A DNA stretch of 64,000 nucleotides from Taxillus chinensis. Lineage: Eukaryota; Streptophyta; Magnoliopsida; Santalales; Loranthaceae. Position numbers and translations under genes: made by a program. Below the pieces are notes generated by a model that was not told the DNA's origin, made no database searches, and was given only the letters and a program-made list of their open reading frames with translations. The stretch is from assembly GCA_023512835.1 (NCBI GenBank), contig CM042089.1, positions 13,841,759 to 13,905,758 on the forward strand, in the 5' to 3' direction. Below are positions 23,576 to 35,869 of the stretch, piece after piece (the first letter of the stretch is position 1; the number at the start of each line of letters is the position of its first letter).

Positions 23576-26460
23576 TTAACGCCAATTGAAAAAGAACTTA
23601 TTGATTGGATTAGATCGATAGTTCTCTTGCAATAATTACTCCTTGTTATTGTAGAAATAAATTAGGCTAATTACTCAGTAGTATACCACCAACCAACCAA
23701 AACCATAAGTATCACAAGACAAGCAAATCAATACCATATCATGGTTCAATTACCACTAAATTACCCACGTTACACAAATAATAGATAGATGATAATTATA
23801 CCTCTGACCACATCATCATGATATCAAAAGAGCCAAAACTAGGCTTACACAATCTAAAATAGTCAAAATAACATTAAAAATTGAACTCGATAGGATTATA
23901 TTAACAAGTGGGCTCAAATGAGCCAAACTGCTTCTACTGGCCATGATGTAGAGTTGTAACTAAAGCCCTACGATTTTGGCACCCAATGGGGTCTGATGCC
24001 TAACTTTTTTATTAAAAAAATAATCCACATTCATTGTAGCTGCCACCTTGATTGTTATTGGCCGCCAAGTCTCCTGTACGCAAGCCATGGTTGCCTAGCG
24101 ACACCATCAAAAACATCTTCCTGTTCTATTCAATTTCACTCTAACGATTTGGCTTTGACCAATATACTCACATATTCAATGATTTTGAACCCAATAGCAA
24201 TCAAAATAACATGTATTAACTTGCAAACAATGTCGTATGTAATCAAAATTTCTATTTTTCCTGATTCCTACTAAACCCTATTTGCCAAAACTTTTACCAA
24301 TTTTTTATATTATCAATTAGTATAAGCATTGAGAAATCAAAGAAATAACATAAATAAAGTAGAACACCCGCTAGATTGACGAAACTCAGATTAATTAAAA
24401 TGCAAATTCTTCAAAACTCCTTCTCTTCCACCTCCTGATTGACATTCTCTGTTTTTCTTATTTTTTTAATATATAACAATATGTATAATATCTTTTTTTA
24501 CATTTCAATAATCATATAAATTTCTAAAATATCAAAAATTACTTCTCGGCGTCTCAAACCTCAAATTAAGCTCAATTATTATTAAAACACTTATATTAAT
24601 GATCATGTTACCATTTAGATATTATTAACATTATTTGAAAGTTATTTTATAACCTCATTCAAATGATAAGGGCCTTTATAATTGATATTAACTATTTATA
24701 ATAATTTTCATATAAATCTAGTATTATGTTATATTCGTGTTTGAATATAAGAATAAAGTATATCTCTAGAACTAGTTACAATATATATGTTTAAATAAGT
24801 TTTTTAATAATAAAAATAAAAAAAAGATATTATCAATAATAAAATTATAATGTGTGTATATATATGTGTGTGTAAATTATTTTTTAAAGATAGCAAGTTA
24901 GCAATAAGTTATAAGAATTAAACTTGAAAAACCTTATTTAAAAATAAGATAATAACACCTAATTGATAAAATAATCAATATATTCTTTTATGGATTTAGT
25001 GAAAAGGCGTCAAAAAGGAAATCAACGGAGAAAGTTTCTAATTTTTGGAATGTTTGAAAAAGCAAGAGAATTGCTCAATGGCAAGCAATGTTCTTTTTTC
25101 TTTTTTTTTTGGCAGATTTTTTAAATAATATATTATTTTTTACTGCCCAAAGAAGTAAAAGTTGTGGAATGACGCAGCGTCCGTCTCCCAATTTCTCAGC
25201 TTTATTTTCCCTTAATTGAAAGACAACAAAAAAAGCATTAAAATTTTTAAGTAACACTACAAAGTACAAACCCATCCAAACTCATACCCATAATATTCTT
25301 AACAAAAAAGGGTATGGTCCCGCCGGTCTCTATCTATAATGATCCTAAAGACATATATTCACGGGTGATAAGGTTATGGGTTCAAAACCATATATCCCAA
25401 GAATAAGAAATTTGAAGAATAAAGAAGTATTCAATTTGGAACTATTGGATTAAGATTTTTAATATCCAATGAAAGGAGAGCTAAGCCTTTTTTTTAATTA
25501 ATAGAACACACGCGTAAATATAACAATACAATAAGCTTTAAGGTTTTTTTATTGGGATGATATTGAACTATATGTAAAAAGTTTCACTGTACTGATCTAT
25601 ATAAGAAATCAATTTATACCTTGATACTAATTAATCATGATCTCAAATAATATGGATAATATAATTAAATTAATTCTAACCACAGTTACAAATGAACACG
25701 TGAAGGCAAACGAAGTGTGTGACTGTGAGAGAAGCAGTGACCGGCCTGTTGTCATCATGGAAATGGTCAACGCACCCACATGTTCATGAAGTTGTGGGTT
25801 GAATCGCACGCCACGATACCCACCACCACCACCCAACAGCGTACCATGTATATCGAACACTGTCATAATCTTGCCTTTAAAGTCTAAATTTCAACCTTAC
25901 CCATTTCTGTCACTAATTAAATAAATATTAAAAATAAGGGAAAGAAAAAGAAAACAGCTATAACTCACACTAGTCGCCTTGTTTTGTGTCAAATTTGACC
26001 ACACTCCCCTTTTGTTTTTTAGGGTCTGGTATCTGAGAGTTGCTTGCCTCGCCTTATCTGGTATCTGAAGCATGGCGGTGCTTTTTCTCCAAAATTGGAC
26101 TGGTGAATAATTTAATATTTGAGTTGCCAAAAAGCCAAATTAGTAGGAGTTACAATTATCAAAAAGCTACGTAGTTTAATTATTTAAATTTTGTAATATA
26201 TATATATATATATTACACGTAAAAAAGGCAATCGAATCCTAAGAATTGATAACGTAAGGTTTTTATAAAAGCAGTTGGCAATTTATTGCCACTTGCCGCA
26301 AAAAGGACTCGGGCATTCATCATCATCACCAAACCAAGGTAGGCCCTATTAATTAAAAACCTAGTCTTTTCTCTTGAGATATTTTATTTGGATTCGTTGG
26401 TCACTCCAAACCGATCATTTATAACCTCATTAATAAACTAGCTAGCACCAGGAGATCAGA
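23576..26460. other. Intergenic DNA upstream of the phytocyanin gene
   Basis: AT-rich. No exon or full element was recognised. Weak open frames (23996-24274, 25075-25275, 25627-25866, 25897-26130) have no family features. The last few hundred bases would hold the phytocyanin promoter. Confidence 0.45.
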
Positions 26461-26488
26461 TTCATATATATACATATGTGTGTGTGTG

Positions 26489-26497
26489 TATATAAAC
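26489..26497 (+). promoter_or_regulatory. Probable TATA box of the phytocyanin gene
   Basis: TATATAAAC lies 43-51 bases upstream of the start codon and directly follows a short (GT)n run. The distance allows a very short pyrimidine-rich leader (CTTCATCGTTCCTCTCTC) before the ATG at 26540. Confidence 0.55.
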
Positions 26498-26539
26498 CAT
26501 TTATTGCTACTTCATCGTTCCTCTCTCTAAATTAAGACT

Positions 26540-28833
26540 ATGGCATTGTTCATGGGCAAAGCGGTGGCATTACTTTTGGCGGTGGCAGCGGTTCTGTCGA
26601 CAGAGGTGTCTCCGGCGGCAGCCGCGACGGTGCATAAGGTCGGGGACGACAAAGGTTGGACCCTTAAAGTGAAGGTTGACTACAGTCAATGGTCTGCTGA
26701 TCAATTCTTTGCTGTTGGCGACACGGTTGGTATGTCTTGTTCTTTCTTCTTCTTCTTCTTTTGGATTTTCCCATTTTCCCGATTTTTGATTTTTTTTTTT
26801 CATAAACTCTATTGGAATTTTGGAACTACTTATAATATTCATACTAGTTACCTTTTAAGAAAAATGAGGGAAATTAAAGAAGGAAGAAGTTTTTTAAAAG
26901 TGCTACAATGAATGTTGTAACATATATAAGCAGCATCGAAGTCCAACCTGGATTGGACCATGTGATAAGAAGAGCATGACCACTGGACAAGCACAACTTT
27001 TTTGATTTAGAGATTTTTATTAATTATATATCATATTCAGTACAAAAAACTAACAAATAAAAAATGCAGGAGTGGTCAAGCTAGGAAGATTGGAAAGAAA
27101 ATTAGCACTCTTCAAATAGTCGCTTTTAATATTTTAGTTTTAGTTTTTTTTGTAATTTTTTATATCTTAGGTTTTTTTGACACTTAATTATATATATATA
27201 TATATAAACATCCTTTACAGATTTTGTGCTACTCGAGTAAGCGGTTGACGCCTCTTATCATATGGTCCAACTTAGGTTCCACTCCTACCCTAATCATATT
27301 TTAGTTTTTTTTTGTAAAATATAATATTTTGTGACACACCTTCCTTGCATCTCGGCCAAAGTTTTTCTTGCGGTTTAGCTGAGCCCGGATTTATTCTGTC
27401 ACATTATATTTCTTATTACAATTTTAAATAACTTCGTTTATACTTATGTTTTAAAATATAAGTCTAAAAGGTACGTTCAAAAAATTAAAATCTACAAAAC
27501 TTTCAATTTAAATGGTTAAATAATATACTATATATCAACCTGATTATTCAATCTAAGGGTTTCATAAAATTTTAAAGTTATAAATTTTATGGATACTTAG
27601 GGTTATTTCGTAAGTGTCTTCATTTTTGTGTTTTAATTTTATAATTTAAATTTTTATTAGAATTAAAGTTTAAATTTAAATTTTAAAAATAAATTTGAAT
27701 TAATAGGAGGAAAATATATTTTAAAAAGTATGCTTTTTAAAATCGTATTTAACAAAAATTAAGAAAACAAATATGGTGGCCGGGTAAACAACAAGAAGAA
27801 AGGGAAGAATAAAGAATAAAATATTAATTTGAGTGTTATTTCGAAATTAGTTTAAATTTTAAAATAAAAAGTTATTTTGTAAAGATAACCAGTTTATTAA
27901 AATTATAATTTAAATAAAATTTTATTTTATTGAAGAAAAAAATGTAATAAATAACTTTTAAATTTTAAATTTAAATTTTATTTTTAAAAATAAAAATACT
28001 TTTTCAAAAACAAAACCGGTATCCATATATTATCCAATCGATCCCTCCTGACACGAGCATGGTTCCGTCGCCCAGTTTGGGTGCCTGGTCGGTTTCATTA
28101 TGTGGCTCATCCCTGGCCCATGGGGGCCGGGCCAGGCGTTCAGGCCTTGCGTACAAGCCTTAAATTCACCTCATAAGAAAATGACATTATTACATGTCTT
28201 TCCTCATCATTCATATATAGTGTCTCTAAGCATGTTAGGAGTTGTTTCAAATTAACCACCTACTCTAATTAATTTGTCTCTAATAATTACACCCGCCTTG
28301 CTAACAAACACAGTAAGATTTCATTGAACATTGAGTCAAATAAACTCAACCTGTTTCTCAAACATTTTATACATATGCCAGAAAAGTTAGTTAATCAGAT
28401 AGTTTTTTTTTTATTAGAAAACATGCTAACATACATATATGTATACACACACATTTCAGTGTTCGAGTACAATACGAATTTCCATGATGTTATGCAAGTG
28501 ACGCACCTCCAGTTCAGAGCGTGCAATGCCTCTGCCCCAATCGCCACCTACAAATCCGGCAACGACTCCATCAAAATAAAGACTCCCGGCCACCACTTCT
28601 TCCTTTGCTCCACTCCCGGTCACTGCCAAGCAGGCCAGAAGGTGGACATCAATGTCGAGAGCCACGATTCCAATTCTAGTACTGCTCCAGTCCCGAGCCC
28701 TTCATCACCCTCCACGTCCAATCATGTCGCGCCAAGCGCTTCCCCCTCCTCCCACCCCGGTGGCGCTGCCCCTCAATCTCTCGTTACCTTGCTTTTGGCT
28801 GCTCTGGCGTTGTTTGTTTCTGGCTTTGCTTAA
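26540..28833 (+). CDS. Phytocyanin (mavicyanin/stellacyanin-like blue copper protein), two exons
   Basis: The coding exons are 26540-26729 and 28460-28833, giving 187 residues. The 1730-bp intron has a GTATGT donor and a TTTCAG acceptor and splits a Val codon after its first base. Residues 1-29 are a signal peptide. The cupredoxin domain starts at VHKVGDDKGW. Copper ligands visible are His72 (in NFHDVMQV), Cys113, His118 and Gln123 in CSTPGHCQAGQ. Glutamine rather than methionine as axial ligand points to the mavicyanin/stellacyanin group. Cys85 and Cys119 should form the conserved disulphide. A Ser/Pro-rich arabinogalactan-like segment (about 134-165) and a hydrophobic C-terminus (LVTLLLAALALFVSGFA) suggest GPI anchoring at the plasma membrane. 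Phytocyanins are thought to act in extracellular electron transfer or in cell-wall and reproductive development; the exact role here is unknown. All key residues are intact, so it is probably functional. The next gene, cyclin T, converges from the right. Confidence 0.93.
26938..27284. mobile_element. Foldback/MITE-like element in the phytocyanin intron
   Basis: An arm at 26941-27000 (with TTGGACCATGTGATAAGA and AGCACAA) is repeated inverted at 27221-27280 (TCTTATCATATGGTCCAA and TTGTGCT). The arms are about 60 bases and mostly matching. The spacer is AT-rich and non-coding. It fits a MITE with long terminal inverted repeats inserted in the intron. Target duplications could not be fixed. Confidence 0.65.
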
Positions 28834-30124
28834 GCGATCGCCTATATATAGTCGCATGCTGTAGCTGATGTTACTATTACAGTTTGTACGACCAATATCT
28901 GCATTGGGTCGAGCATATGAGAACACATTACACAGGTCACTTGTGTGTTTGGGCGCATTTGACCTTAAGATATGGGTGCTAAAAATGTTTTTAATTTCCC
29001 ATAATTGTTTAATTGTTTGGGGGAGTTGTTTTGACTTTTGTGTTATTTTTATAATCCCAACATTTAGATATCTTCCCATTGAGTTGAAGATACTGATGTA
29101 TATTGTATATGTTGAAATGTTGTATCTGTTGTGGAAGAAGTTCGGGTGGGCTGTCCACCGACACATGGCTTCGTTTTTGGGCTTTGATGTTAGACGTTAA
29201 TATTATGGATTTGACTTTTTGGGTGTTGGGTTTAAGTGTTGGATATGATCTTAGTTCGTAAGTGAATTTGTAAGTGTTTCAAATCTTCAATCCTTCAAAT
29301 CTTTGAGTATTTGATGGAATGTTCATTTAACTACTTGATGTGATGTCTAATGAGGATCAAACCAAGTTGACTAATATGTATACAATTAATACATGTTTTT
29401 TGAATAATCAAAAATGTTGCAGCAAGCTTTCATTCCGCAGAATGGTCAACAGATATATTGTTATCAATAAAAAGAAATTGCTAATCCAATATCTGAAGCA
29501 AACAAGACAGGCAAGTATATATATATATATATAAGCAAACAGTCTCACACAGGAATTTGATTATGAAAAATATCATATTAGCCTCACGTATAAAATAAAA
29601 TATTAATTTATAAACCAAACCAAGTAATTTTACTCAAAATAAATGGGATACAGTTCCTAAAACATCCTTATGCAATTAACAATAACGAAAGGGAGAAAAG
29701 GAAAGCAAAGTCAAATTAGTGACCACTAAAAGGCAACGTTTCCACATCCATCCTTTCTTCCTAAATTTCAAACTCGAAGGATTCAGCTTACAATAAGTTC
29801 AAGGCACCACACCACAAACCACCAGCACACTGCTCCACTTCCAGCATTAGGGATCTTGCTAAGCGAGGGGTTAGCATCAACTCCATGGATGAGTTAAGAT
29901 TCCATGTTTTCGTGTCTAAAGCGTTAGTTCTTTCGCTTGAAAAAGAAAAAGTTACGAAGGACTACAGGCATGCCACATCAAGAATCAACATTAAAAAGAA
30001 GTTCAATACCAGCACACACGACACACTGTTATCTTCCAAGCACTGACTTTCAATTTCATTTTCGCTGAAAAAACCTAATCAAATATTCGCATATTAAGTG
30101 TCATTTAAACATATAAACATAGAT

Positions 30125-30156
30125 AGGTAGGTAGGTAGGGAGGTAGGGAGGGAGGG
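30125..30156 (+). repeat. GGTA/GGGA microsatellite with G-quadruplex motif
   Basis: Imperfect GGTA repeats pass into GGGA repeats. The last 19 bases contain four runs of three G (30138, 30146, 30150, 30154) with loops of 5, 1 and 1 base, a standard quadruplex-forming pattern. A GGCGCGCC palindrome follows at about 30166. Confidence 0.8.
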
Positions 30157-31471
30157 ATATACAGGCGGCGCGCCTGGATGCATTTGAAATCTAAAAACCC
30201 ACACAACCTGCGTCGAGGGTGCTGGGATCTCACAATACCATACAACCCTGCGTCCATATATCACCTCTTGCTTGTTTACAATGTTTAGATATCAGTATTA
30301 GTAACCTCAAAATTTTGTTTGTTTTCCTTCACAATTGAAATGAAAAAAAAAAACACCGTGAGGGTGATGGGATCTCACAATACCCAGCAAAGTCAAACAT
30401 TGACACAGGCAAGCGGGCACATATATATAGTATGTATTCGAGACTCGGCACGAATGCCACCTCTAGGATCAGCCTCATCTCCATCGTAGACCACACGAGT
30501 TTGGCAGTCTCAATTCCATTGTGGAGATGATAGGATAGCATTGCTCGCTCCTACCATACCACCTAACAACTCTCCGATGAGAGTTAAGAATTACCTCTTT
30601 AACTCGAATAATTGAGGGCAACCCAATTGCACTGTGGTGTGGGGGATCCGATGGGGTGCTGAATCAGGACTCTCACCCACTTCACGCCTATTAACACGTC
30701 GCTTACCATTCGCAGTCCAGGTTACGTTTTTCTTTTTTCTTTTTTCTTTTTTCTATTTTTTCCCTTCTTACTGGGATTTGGAGTTTTTGGAGAGTTCTTT
30801 GAATGATCCCGGAGGGGCTGAAGGAGTTGAGTGCTGTCTTCCGTCAGCCAACATGTAGTTTAATCCATGTCTTGGCATGCATCATCGAACGTCTAATCCA
30901 TGTCCTACGCCAGCAAATGAGAGACGACAGTGGCATTGGGGAGGTGGTACGGCTAATGAAATTCAATTCCAAGTCTAAACGAGATTTTGAAGTGCATTTT
31001 TACGAGCGGGGCGAAACGAAACCACGCAACCACCTGCTGCATTGTTTAAGCATCACCATCCCTAGCCTACCTACAGTGAATTCCACTACGTTAATTACAT
31101 TGAAAAGCCCAGCTTTTGAATTTACAAAAGAAAAGCCAGGCATTGAACTCGCTCTCCCGTCTTATAGCCCAATAAAGAGTCTCCTGAGAAATGACAGCGT
31201 AACAGTTTGGTGATAAGGAAATCCGACTAGAAAAAAGTGTAGCACAACAAATAACATTGTATGATCTTTAACTGAAAAAGGAGAAAAAAATAACGTTGTA
31301 CGAACCAAGCGCACGTCTAGGCCGCAACTGACAAGCCCTGGAACATAGGTTCTCGATAAACAATAGTATCCTACGTTACAAACACCGACTTTGAGCTGCT
31401 AAGGAAGGAGGGAGGATGGCCCTACTCAAGAATAAGCTGCTTCATATTGTTGACCCAAACTATATACATAG

Positions 31472-31472
<1 letters not shown>

Positions 31473-31514
<42 letters not shown>
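31473..31514 (+). repeat. (AC)21 microsatellite downstream of the cyclin T stop codon
   Basis: About 21 AC units lie 78 bases beyond the cyclin T stop. In the sense of that gene they are a (GT)n tract, probably within the 3' UTR. Confidence 0.9.
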
Positions 31515-31517
<3 letters not shown>

Positions 31518-31591
31518 GCTTTCCCCCTTTCTTTCCGCACAGCTTGATTGCAGATTTTGTAATCTCGGCGCAAGTTCTTACTTTGAGAACA

Positions 31592-34500
31592 TCATACATA
31601 AAAGAGTTCCATCAACTGTTGGGCCACGTCTGCATCAAAACATATAAGTTCAATAATCAGGGCATAAACCAACAAACAAGAGTGCATGATCCCTTCCCCA
31701 CAAAACAGGAACCGCCACAGCCAATTGAAGTTTGAAACTAATAAAGCTAGTTTAGTGCAATTATATCAACTTATCCTTGTTCAATTGTTGATAAAAACTA
31801 GACACAAAGTAAATCCCTGCAGGAAGTCACCACAAAAAAATGACAGAATGGGCCTCTTCTCACAACTAACCCACTCGGGTGAGACCAAGTGTGAAATTTT
31901 CACACATGGGGGTGAAATCCGGAGAGATCTAAAGAGGAAACAACCAACCCAACAGGATTAGATAACACGGTAGATTTCCTATATTTATCAAATCTGCACA
32001 TCTTAACTGTGGAAGGCTGACTGTACTTCATTGGATGAATGGATTTGATCGTCACCAAATCATACATGATTGAAAAGTAAACTTAAGTGTTCTTCTCATC
32101 CAGACAGCTATACAATATTTGAAACCGTGGTTTTGCCTAAATGATGACCTTTTTCAGAATTCTGAGCCCACAATAAACACCTTTTTAAAAATTAAAAAAT
32201 TATGCTATTTTACCTTGAATGATGATTGGGGTTGTTTGGAACTCCTGCCAGATATGGTGGTAAGAAGTCAGATCCATATTTAAGAATTTAGCAGCAAGGT
32301 ATGCAGCCCCAGCCGCAATGTGATGGGGTTTAAATTGAAGCCAGAGAGAACTCCGAAGCCTGCAGGCCAAAAAAATCACATTAAAGAGAATACCCAACCA
32401 GAAAAATCATTAGAGTTCAGCATTAACTGAGGAATTAATATGTTTTAAGAAGAACAAACCATTTAAAGTACACTAACACAGGCGCGCAAGCTCATACTGT
32501 CATACTCATACAACTTTGATATATTGCCGCATTATCAAAAGCTACAAATCATCCTCATAACTACTTGAGATCATGGAATATACTAAAACTAAACGCATTA
32601 AAATGGGATCAATGAAAACAATACATAAAAAGACAGGACAAACATTTCCCTTACCAACTAAAAATGCAGCAACCCAGGTGGAATAATTTTGCAAGAATCT
32701 CCTGCTCAATTGCTGTGAAGTGTACAAAACTATAGCAAACACGTACCCATCAAGGGAAGACATCCATGTCCCATGAACAGTACAGCTTTAGGTGCATTTT
32801 GACTTGAAACACAATTAAAAAATGAGCAGGAAGTGATGGCTTATTACAAGCAAAGCATCCTAAGGCCAAACGCCATTGGATCAGTGTGGAGAAGATTCCC
32901 AACCTACTTGAGAATATATAATCCCGACTGTCAAAATATTACTTCTGTTGGGGTGGGTCTAAGCACAAAGCCATAAAACCTAATCTTTAAGGATGGGTAT
33001 TCACTTAATTACGGCCATATTGGTTCCAAAGGAAAACAAGCTTTGAAGAGAAGTTGACGATGCTGTCAGAAAATGAATTTAAAAACACCCCTGCATCTAC
33101 ACTAACAAAACACCCTCTCGAAACCAGAATACAAGAAGATATACAATATTCAATATATTTTTGTACAGAAAAATATAATACCTTAAAAGAAGCAAGGTTA
33201 ATATATAGCTGAGGTTTACCCATACGAATAAACATCAAATGCCAAAAGAAAACAAATTTGTTAGGAGACAGAGTTATCTCCAATTTATATATAACTAATA
33301 TAATAGAAATAATAATATTTTTTTCCATGTGAATTGCTAAAATTTTATCCAGGCTTCATTCACTCAGCTAAGCGATGCCCATCATCCAAGTGCAAAAGTT
33401 TGCGCACCCAATAGTGCATAAAAGGCTCAGAACCATTTTTAACGATATAAAGAATGATATTAAGAATAAAAAAATTGCTTGGAATAAAAGTAGTATGGAT
33501 ACATGTGTGTATCTGTTAATGAAAGCATATAATAAATAACTAAAATATATAGAAAATCATTTTAGATATTGGCATTGACGTGTGTCATCATGTGCTCACA
33601 TCACCACATCACCAGTGCATAAATGGTCAGTAAATGCATGAGCTAAAGACCACTTGAATGATATAGACACACACACACACCCCAACAACAACAAAATGAA
33701 TGTATCCCAACTGCATTGCAATCACTTGTATAAAAACTAAAATGTATGTCATGTGATTTACAAATTGGACACATTTACATTTTAAAGAAGAAAACCTAGA
33801 CTCAATGGACAATGACTAAAGTATAAAAATACTCACTTTCTTAAGATATTTGATCTGACTAAAACCTGTGCAATATCAAATGGCAACTATCAAACCAGAC
33901 ACAGCATCAGTAAATTGATGTTCTCAAACAAGTAATAACCTCAACACGAAGATTTTAACTCGCTTGAGATTGTGACTAGTTTTAATTGAAATCGAACTAA
34001 AAACCCTATAATTATGAGTGGGGCTATGATTTAACAGAGCATATCCATAGTTAAGACCTTCAATAGGTGCAGACCCTAAGGACAAGATAGAAGTCCAACT
34101 AACCACACATCTACAGCGCTGCAGGACAAGCATAAAGCAAAGGTTGCCCACAAGATCAGTGCGTGAGGGGAAAAAAAAACACACACCCTCCACCGAAGGG
34201 GAAAAAACCCATTAAGAATGTCAACTGACCAGAAAACTGTGAACTACCTATATTGAAAAAGAGCTTCATGGTTTAGGGTCTATGTGTGTAAGAATACTTT
34301 ATGGGAATCATCCCAGTGTGAGGGGGAAAAGCACACCCATTCCCCAAAGGGAAAAATCCCATTCAAGAATGTCATCTAACCAGAGGCAGAGATTAAATCA
34401 GAGGCAGCACTTATATAGAAGATCAAGATGACTATCTTCAAGGCCAGTCACAAAGTTGATGTAATATTTTCAATGCATAGGCATCCACAACACATCAGAT

Positions 34501-35834
34501 CAGCAGTTCAACTTCAGATGTAAAATAAAACTTTCCATGAACAGCATATCAATCCACCAGCTAAGATTATCATACAGGCGAGCACCCTAATCTTGTGTAG
34601 ACCCTGCAATTATATGGCATGTCAAAAAGAGTATCAATATCCCATTCTAGAATGACCATGTAGAGAAGCTGCTTTAAGAGAAGGATTAAAACATGTAACA
34701 CGCAGTTCTTAATCAAGTGGGGAAACAAGGCAGGAACAACTGTCTGCAAACCTCAGCGACCAGCATTGCAAGAGGACTAGAACAACCACCAGTTCAAACG
34801 CAACATAATCATAACACTAATTCTGAATTCCTGTAAATCATCAAGTTATTGCACTCCATAACACTGTTATCATGGATTACAAGAAAATATATAGAATCAC
34901 AGGATAACCATGTAGCAATAGGTTTCCCGGGATACAAAAACAACATAAATTTGGATTGCAATAAATAGTAAAATGCATCACAAGTGTTTTCCTAATCTCA
35001 ACTGAACCAACAACCAAAATAAAGTCATTGTCAAAAAATTATGAAATCTGGGAGGGAAAAGAGTTGCACACGAAAGATGAAAATGTTCAAACAAATGGAC
35101 TTACCCTTCACTGATTAAGCTCAATGCCAGATGCACCAAAGCAGTTTGCGAAAGACCTAATTTGTCAAAAATAGTTGTAAGAGCACCATATGGATGCTGC
35201 ACATTGAGCTCAAAATTTAAAGTAGTCAATATCACTTGTTCAGCATCAAGCACTCGTTCTCTATACTTCTCAAACCAGTCCTGTACAACATGTAACTAAT
35301 GTCATAAACCATGATATAATACTACAACTACAAACTCAGAATATAAAAGTTTAGGAGACACTCACGATGGGTAGTAGATAGGACAAAAGGTTAAAATCCT
35401 GTCTATGGATTATTTCGCATGATGCTCTCAGTACATCGGTCAAAGGGCGTGCTGTTTCCTCAGACTTTGCAGCAAGGAAGAGAGCAGCAGTAGCAATCAA
35501 CTGCAAGACAACAGAACACAAACAATATAGACATGCATCAAACCTAAAAGCACATTATCGACACAGAACTAAACTGTTTCCAATTCCAAACATAAAAAAC
35601 ACTGTGTTCCAACCAAGGAACAACAAGTATACTTTCCTATTCTGTGTTTTCATTTAAGCCATGCCAAAACTTTTTTCAACCTTTTGGGAGAGTATTTTAG
35701 GTATAATAATAAACTAATACAAAAATTTAAAGGAAACCCGCATTAAGAACACTAGGTGACTATCAGAACCCAAAAAAATGGAATGGGAATCATTCCAACT
35801 CCATCATTATCCACTAAAATAATTTCAGGAGTCC

Positions 35835-35869
<35 letters not shown>

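Larger units (their letters stand above)
28834..31591. other. Region between the convergent phytocyanin and cyclin T genes
   Basis: The first few hundred bases should be the phytocyanin 3' UTR and the last part the cyclin T 3' UTR, but no polyadenylation signal is convincing. A G-quadruplex-type G-run lies at 30138-30156. A motif GGGATCTCACAATACC occurs twice (about 30224 and 30368). A 136-residue plus-strand frame at 30803-31213 has no recognisable domain and no splice context, so it is not annotated as a gene. Confidence 0.5.

Noticed and set aside
28324..28459. Open frame upstream of phytocyanin exon 2
   Set aside because: It is continuous with the exon by chance. The TTTCAG acceptor and phase with exon 1 show this part is intron.
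28705..29166. 153-residue minus-strand open frame
   Set aside because: It is antisense to the phytocyanin last exon and 3' UTR, a shadow of coding composition.
30803..31213. 136-residue plus-strand open frame
   Set aside because: No domain and no splice or promoter context. It lies in the expected 3' region of cyclin T.
32130..32160. Alternative last exon of cyclin T after the 32214 donor
   Set aside because: A GHHLGK frame was possible, but the exon at 31629-31592 restores the conserved DVAQQLMEL ending.
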